Of a stretch of DNA of 11,412 nt, positions 6,678 to 11,412 are shown piece after piece. Under the pieces are notes generated by a model. It had not been told where the DNA came from. It was given only the letters and a program-made list of their open reading frames with translations, and ran no database searches. How positions within the stretch are numbered: the stretch's first letter is position 1; the number at the start of each line of letters is the position of its first letter. The stretch is from Stenotrophomonas sp. UBA2302. Its GTDB lineage: Bacteria; Pseudomonadota; Gammaproteobacteria; Xanthomonadales; Xanthomonadaceae. The position numbers and the translations under genes are program-made. The stretch is taken from contig DDVW01000023.1 of the NCBI GenBank assembly GCA_002345545.1, positions 1-11,412 of the forward strand. The letters are read 5' to 3'.

Positions 6678-6709
6678 CGTACATCAGCAGCGGGAAAGCT
6701 GCGGCGGAC

Positions 6710-8401
<1,692 letters not shown>

Positions 8402-8443
8402 TTATCGGGAAAGGGGAGTGACAGGAGCAGGTGACGCGTCAGC

Positions 8444-8731
8444 TCAGCCGATCACGGCGAGCACGTCGTCCTCGCGCAGCACCTTGTACTCGACGCCGTC
8501 GGCCTTGTAGGTGGAACCGGCGTACTGGCCGTAGATGACCTTGTCACCGGCCTTCAGCGCCGGCGCACGCACCGAGCCGTTGTCCAGCGGCTTGCCCGGA
8601 CCGACGGCCACGACTTCACCCTTGGTGGACTTTTCCTTGGCCGAATCGGGGATGAGGATGCCGCCGGCGGAAATCTCGTCGGCTTCGATCGGCTTGACCA
8701 CAACGCGGTCGTGAAGCGGCTTGATGCTCAT
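8444..8731 (-). CDS. groES: Co-chaperonin GroES (10 kDa subunit)
   Basis: This 95-residue protein is of normal length for GroES, the heptameric lid of the GroEL chamber. It begins [14 protein letters not shown] and has the mobile loop [16 protein letters not shown] (about 19-34) with the GGIL contact that binds the GroEL apical domain. It ends in the conserved [15 protein letters not shown] strand region. AAGAGGT (8738-8744, minus) provides a good ribosome-binding site before ATG 8731. It is first in the operon with groEL, with about 100 bases of leader from the predicted heat-shock promoter. Confidence 0.97.
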   Translation of the reverse strand: MSIKPLHDRVVVKPIEADEISAGGILIPDSAKEKSTKGEVVAVGPGKPLDNGSVRAPALKAGDKVIYGQYAGSTYKADGVEYKVLREDDVLAVIG

Positions 8732-8811
8732 GAAAGACCTCTTAAGTTATTGATTGGCCTGAAAACTTCGGCAACACCCGATCCCGTACAGGCAATACGG
8801 ACGTCACGCGT

Positions 8812-8831
8812 AAAAACGCCCGTGAACGGGC
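8812..8831 (-). other. Terminator-like hairpin at the start of the groESL leader
   Basis: On the minus strand GCCCG-TTCA-CGGGC is followed by GTTTTT. Given the promoter at 8841-8868, transcription should begin near 8834, so the hairpin falls within the first 25 bases of the mRNA. Short stem (5 bp); possible 5' stabilising stem, attenuator or thermosensor. Confidence 0.45.
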
Positions 8832-8840
8832 ATGACAGCG

Positions 8841-8868
8841 AGATGGGGCCCGCCACGGGGCTTTCAAG
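8841..8868 (-). promoter_or_regulatory. Sigma-32 (RpoH) heat-shock promoter of groESL
   Basis: On the minus strand CTTGAAA (8868-8862) is followed after 13 bases by CCCCATCT (8848-8841). This is essentially the enterobacterial/xanthomonad sigma-32 consensus. It points at groES, about 110 bases upstream of its start codon. No CIRCE repeat (TTAGCACTC-N9-GAGTGCTAA) is visible between here and groES. Confidence 0.9.
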
Positions 8869-8960
8869 GGGGCGACGCCGACATCACTGAAAAAAATCCA
8901 GATGGGCCGGTCCTCGCCACGGCCTGTCCCGTGCATCCGCTTGATCCCGGGAGCCTGCGG

Positions 8961-8996
8961 AAATGAAAAGGGCATGCCCCTTGTCGAGGCATGCCC
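8961..8996 (-). terminator. Intrinsic terminator of the DUF11 gene
   Basis: GGGCATGCC (8970-8978) and GGCATGCCC (8988-8996) form a perfect 9-bp stem with a 9-base loop. On the minus strand it is followed by TTTTCATTT. It lies 24 bases beyond the stop codon of the DUF11 gene. Confidence 0.85.
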
Positions 8997-9020
8997 GGTC
9001 TTCCCCCGCGGTGGCGGTGC

Positions 9021-10202
9021 TCAGAGACCGCTGGCCGTCACCTTGCAGGTCAGGCTGAAGGTGGCCTCCGCATCCTTGGCGAAGCTGGCCAGCACAATTC
9101 CGGTCGAGGTCAGTGTCTCGGGGCTGAGCGGCCCTGCCGGGCATCCGCTGCCTGCGCAGGTCAAGGTCGCACCGCTGCCGGTGCTGCAATCCAGGCCGGC
9201 ATCCGGCATGTCACGGACGACGGCGCCATCGGCGGCGTCCGGCCCGGCGTTCTTCACCACGATGTCGTAACGCAGCATGCTTCCCGAAGCCACGGTGGCA
9301 GCGGCCGTCTTGACGATGGACAGGTCGGCCGCAGGTGTGACCTGCAAGGTGGCGCATCTGTCCGGACCATCAAGGTATTCCAGCGCACTGAGGTCGGCCG
9401 CACAGTTCTGCAGGCTGCTCCCCGATGCCACGGTGGCAGCCACGTCCACTTGCACTTCCACCGTGCAGGACGGGCCGGCCGGCAGACTGCCTGCGATGGT
9501 GATCGCGGTACCACCCGCGGTACCCGTCAACGCGGCCTTGCTCCCGGGATCATTGGTGTAGTTGGTACACGTGCCACCCACCGTGGTGTTGGCCAGGGTC
9601 AGGCCATTCTGCAGGGTGTCGGTGAACTTCCAGCCGGTTTTGGCCAGGCCATCGGGCCGGTTCTGGATGGTGAACACCATCGTGGCACTGCCACCACCGG
9701 CCGGGATGGAGCCGGGTAGGAATTGCTTGGCCAGCTTCGGCGTGGCATCGGTGATGACGATGTTGTCGATGGCGGCGTCATTGCCGTCACCGTAGCCGGT
9801 GCGGTTGCGCAGGCGAACCTGCACGCTGGAAGCATTGGGCAGCTTCATCGCGGCATCGGAATAGAAGCGACCCGCCTTCACCGTAGCGCCACCGCCTTCC
9901 CAGCCGTCATTGCTCGGCCCGCTTTCAAGCCCGCCATCGACGTTGGCCAACAAGCCCGGCGAAGAATAGTTGGCCGCACGGCTATCGTCACAAGCCACGA
10001 TGGGCTGATCGGTGATGGAATGCTCCACACCGCCAGACACCAGGAACATGTGCAGCTGCGAGGGTGAATACGGCTTTGACCCCCAAGGCGTCGTCGTACT
10101 CAGGCTGTAATCACATGATGCCTCGGCTATATCCACGCGGGCGGTGTAAATGACGTCCTCCCTGTAATTCGGACCAGCCAGAAGTAGAGGATTCGGCGAC
10201 AC
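9021..10202 (-). pseudogene. DUF11-repeat surface/secreted protein, 5' end removed by IS insertion
   Basis: The frame encodes 393 residues. Two DUF11-like (Ig-like, SdrD/isopeptide-type) beta domains are visible: about 154-268 (KLAKQFLPGSIPAGGGSATM ... NCAADLSAL) and 290-393 (ADLSIVKTAAATVASGSMLR ... VVKNAGPDAADGAVVRD ... CKVTASGL). Before them lies a beta-rich region with GDGNDAAIDNIVITD (138-152). Such proteins are large exported surface or adhesin-like proteins. No signal peptide is present here. The first codon (GTG 10202) follows a TGA directly, and codons 1-14 come from the end of an IS3-family element, so the true start is lost or lies beyond the insertions. Native sequence probably begins about residue 15. 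The C-terminus is intact, with a good terminator. Whether the fragment is expressed is unknown. Confidence 0.75.
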
Positions 10203-10237
10203 TCAGGCCTAAGGAGGCCCGTCGCCATGAAGAAGTC

Positions 10238-10241
10238 CAAG
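10238..10241. repeat. Target-site duplication CAAG, left copy
   Basis: CAAG immediately before the GGAAGG terminus; the identical tetranucleotide follows the other terminus at 11393-11396. A 4-bp duplication is usual for the IS5 subgroup (preferred target resembling YTAR). Confidence 0.85.
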
Positions 10242-10257
10242 GGAAGGTCTGATCAAA
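10242..10257 (+). repeat. IS5-family terminal inverted repeat, transposase-distal end
   Basis: Begins GGAAGGTCTGATCAAA; pairs imperfectly with 11377-11392. Confidence 0.8.
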
Positions 10258-10367
10258 GCGCTCTGATGCTTGGATTTCCGCGTCAAGGCGCCAAGTCGAC
10301 CTCGATATGATCGATTTTGCGCCGTTTCTGACGCTTTTCGACGGGTTTCCCCGTCCAACAGACGGAT

Positions 10368-11345
10368 TTACCCCGTCGGCAGCAACAGACGTCGCCGCGC
10401 CATCCACAGATTCGACAGCGCGAACAGCGTCAGCACCTGCGCCGTGTTCTTCGCCAAGCCGCGGTAGCGCACCCTGGTGTAACCAAACTGCCGCTTCACC
10501 ACCCGGAACGGGTGCTCCACCTTCGCCCGCAGGCTGGCCTTGAAGTGCTCCCAGCGCTCGGCGTACTTGCGCTCGCGCTTGTTCTTCAGCGCTCGCAACT
10601 TCGAGGGCTTCTCCGCGATCCAGAACGCAGCCTCCACGTCTTGCAGCTCCTCGCGCTTGTCCGCGCCGGTGTAGCCGCTGTCGCCGCAGATCGTATCTTC
10701 CTTGCCGTGCAGCAGCTTGTGCACCTGCGTCACGTCATTCACGTTCGCCGCCGTGCACTCCACGTGGTGCACCAGGCCCGACTCCTCGTCCACGCCAATG
10801 TGCGCCTTCATCCCGAAGTGCCACTGGTTGCCCTTCTTCGTCTGGTGCATCTCCGGGTCGCGCTTGCCGTCCCTGTTCTTGGTAGAGCTCGGTGCCGCAA
10901 TGATCGTGGCATCGACGATCGTGCCGGCCTTCAAGCTCTGGCCCTTGCGCGCCAGGTGCGCGTTCACGCGCTCCAGGAGCTGCGGCGCCAGATCATGCGT
11001 CTCCAGCAGCCGGCGGAAGTTGAGGATCGTGGTCTCGTCCGGGATGTTGTCCAGCCCGCTCAGGCGGGCAAAGCGGCGCATCACCGGCATCTCGTACAGC
11101 GCCTCTTCTATGCCCGGGTCGCTCAGCGCGTACCACTGCTGCAGAAAGTGGATGCGCAGCATCGTCGCCAGCGGGTATGGTTGCCGGCCACGCTGGCCCA
11201 TCTTCGGGTAGTGCGGTGCGATCAGCGCCAGCAATGCGTTCCACGGCACAACCTGCTCCATCTCCGCCAGGAAGATCTCGCGTCGCGTCTTCTTCCGCTT
11301 ACCCGTGTGTTCCGCGTCCCCGAAGCTCAGCTGCATCGTCGTCAT
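10368..11345 (-). CDS. IS5-family transposase (325 aa)
   Basis: This is a full-length DDE transposase of the IS5 group, which catalyses excision and integration of its own element. An N-terminal DNA-binding region (about 1-135; contains FLQQWYALSDPGIEEALYE and the DETTILNFRRLLE motif) is followed by the catalytic core. The core has Asp145 (IVDATIIAAPSS), Asp222 (CGDSGYTG) and Glu277 in the family-typical VEHPFRVVKRQFGYTRVRYRGL segment (the Y-R-E-K signature region). All three acidic residues are present and there is no frameshift. ATG 11345 has AAGG about 10 bases upstream; a second ATG three codons in is a possible alternative. The gene occupies nearly the whole element and is antisense to the IS3 orfA it interrupts. 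Confidence 0.95.
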   Translation of the reverse strand: MTTMQLSFGDAEHTGKRKKTRREIFLAEMEQVVPWNALLALIAPHYPKMGQRGRQPYPLATMLRIHFLQQWYALSDPGIEEALYEMPVMRRFARLSGLDNIPDETTILNFRRLLETHDLAPQLLERVNAHLARKGQSLKAGTIVDATIIAAPSSTKNRDGKRDPEMHQTKKGNQWHFGMKAHIGVDEESGLVHHVECTAANVNDVTQVHKLLHGKEDTICGDSGYTGADKREELQDVEAAFWIAEKPSKLRALKNKRERKYAERWEHFKASLRAKVEHPFRVVKRQFGYTRVRYRGLAKNTAQVLTLFALSNLWMARRRLLLPTG

Positions 11346-11376
11346 CCGTCGAACCTTGCGCTATTGTCGCCGAGGA

Positions 11377-11392
11377 ATTATTCAGAGCATCC
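11377..11392 (-). repeat. IS5-family terminal inverted repeat, transposase-proximal end
   Basis: On the minus strand reads GGATGCTCTGAATAAT from 11392; imperfect partner of 10242-10257. Confidence 0.8.
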
Positions 11393-11396
11393 CAAG
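11393..11396. repeat. Target-site duplication CAAG, right copy
   Basis: Direct repeat of 10238-10241, followed at once by the resumed IS3 orfA codons TTC ACC GAA GAG CAG. Confidence 0.85.
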
Positions 11397-11412
11397 TTCA
11401 CCGAAGAGCAGA

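Larger units (their letters stand above)
10242..11392 (-). mobile_element. Complete IS5-family insertion sequence (1151 bp)
   Basis: Terminal imperfect inverted repeats begin GGAAGGTCTGATCAA (from 10242) and, on the minus strand from 11392, GGATGCTCTGAATAA; 11 of the first 15 positions agree. CAAG is duplicated outside both ends, and removing one copy plus the element restores the OrfA reading frame of an IS3-family element. One transposase gene fills 10368-11345 on the minus strand. The 126 bases from 10242 to 10367 are non-coding. Size, ends and duplication length fit the IS5 subgroup. Intact ends and an intact transposase suggest it may still be mobile. Confidence 0.9.
10163..11412 (+). 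mobile_element. IS3-family element (left end, interrupted by an IS5-family element; continues past window)
   Basis: Bases 10163-10241 plus 11397-11412 look like the beginning of an IS3-family (IS407-like) element. There is a probable TG-beginning terminus near 10163, then a 64-base leader, a strong AAGGAGG at 10211-10217 and an orfA start. The exact left terminus is inferred from where the DUF11 protein loses sense and from the TG end; the right terminus is not in the window. Confidence 0.6.
10227..11412 (+). pseudogene. IS3-family transposase OrfA, split after codon 5 by IS5-family insertion
   Basis: ATG 10227 preceded by AAGGAGG reads M-K-K-S-K, with the last codon formed by the CAAG target duplication. 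After the inserted 1151-bp element and second CAAG, the frame resumes at 11397 as F-T-E-E-Q. Together MKKSKFTEEQ is the characteristic start of IS3/IS911-type OrfA helix-turn-helix proteins. Only these first residues are visible; the rest lies beyond the window. The product is certainly disrupted. Confidence 0.75.

Noticed and set aside
8744..8780. A sigma-70 promoter (TTGCCG...ATAACT on minus) directly before groES
   Set aside because: The transcription start would fall at the ribosome-binding site and the -10 match is poor; the sigma-32 promoter explains the gene better.

Overview
The window looks like chromosomal DNA from a high-GC gammaproteobacterium of the Xanthomonadaceae (Xanthomonas/Stenotrophomonas/Pseudoxanthomonas/Lysobacter-like). 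This rests on GC-rich codon use throughout, the GroEL/GroES and zinc-finger thioredoxin sequences, an extracytoplasmic gene cluster beside a TPR-bearing kinase tail, and IS5/IS3 elements of types common in that family. Genus is inference; no database was searched.

Left part (1-6100, all + strand): the window opens inside a large gene. What remains is a membrane segment plus TPR region typical of the C-terminal half of the Ser/Thr protein kinases that xanthomonads and relatives encode next to ECF sigma factors. Three secreted or lipid-anchored proteins of unknown function follow: a 277-aa lipoprotein, a roughly 569-aa lipoprotein with a beta-sandwich (ZU5-like) domain, and a 400-aa periplasmic or secreted protein. 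Each is preceded by the same composite element, TGTCAGT-N16-CGTGGATGG-N3-AYCCGG, with invariant spacing. This is best read as a shared, probably ECF-type promoter. A fourth small lipoprotein gene at 5866-6100 is a +1-frameshifted, shortened relative of the first lipoprotein. The cluster looks like the output of one envelope signalling system whose sigma factor and kinase catalytic domain lie left of the window.

Middle (6160-8870): trxC (thioredoxin 2 with an N-terminal zinc finger) converges with the groES-groEL operon on the minus strand. They share a strong bidirectional terminator at 6650-6677. groESL has a near-consensus sigma-32 promoter (CTTGAAA-N13-CCCCATCT). No CIRCE operator is visible. 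A U-tailed hairpin sits at the very start of the predicted transcript, and a second hairpin lies between the two genes.

Right part (8960-11412): a minus-strand gene for a DUF11-repeat surface protein has lost its 5' end to an IS3-family element. That element's orfA is itself split after codon 5 by a complete 1151-bp IS5-family element, flanked by a CAAG target duplication. The window ends just inside the resumed orfA.
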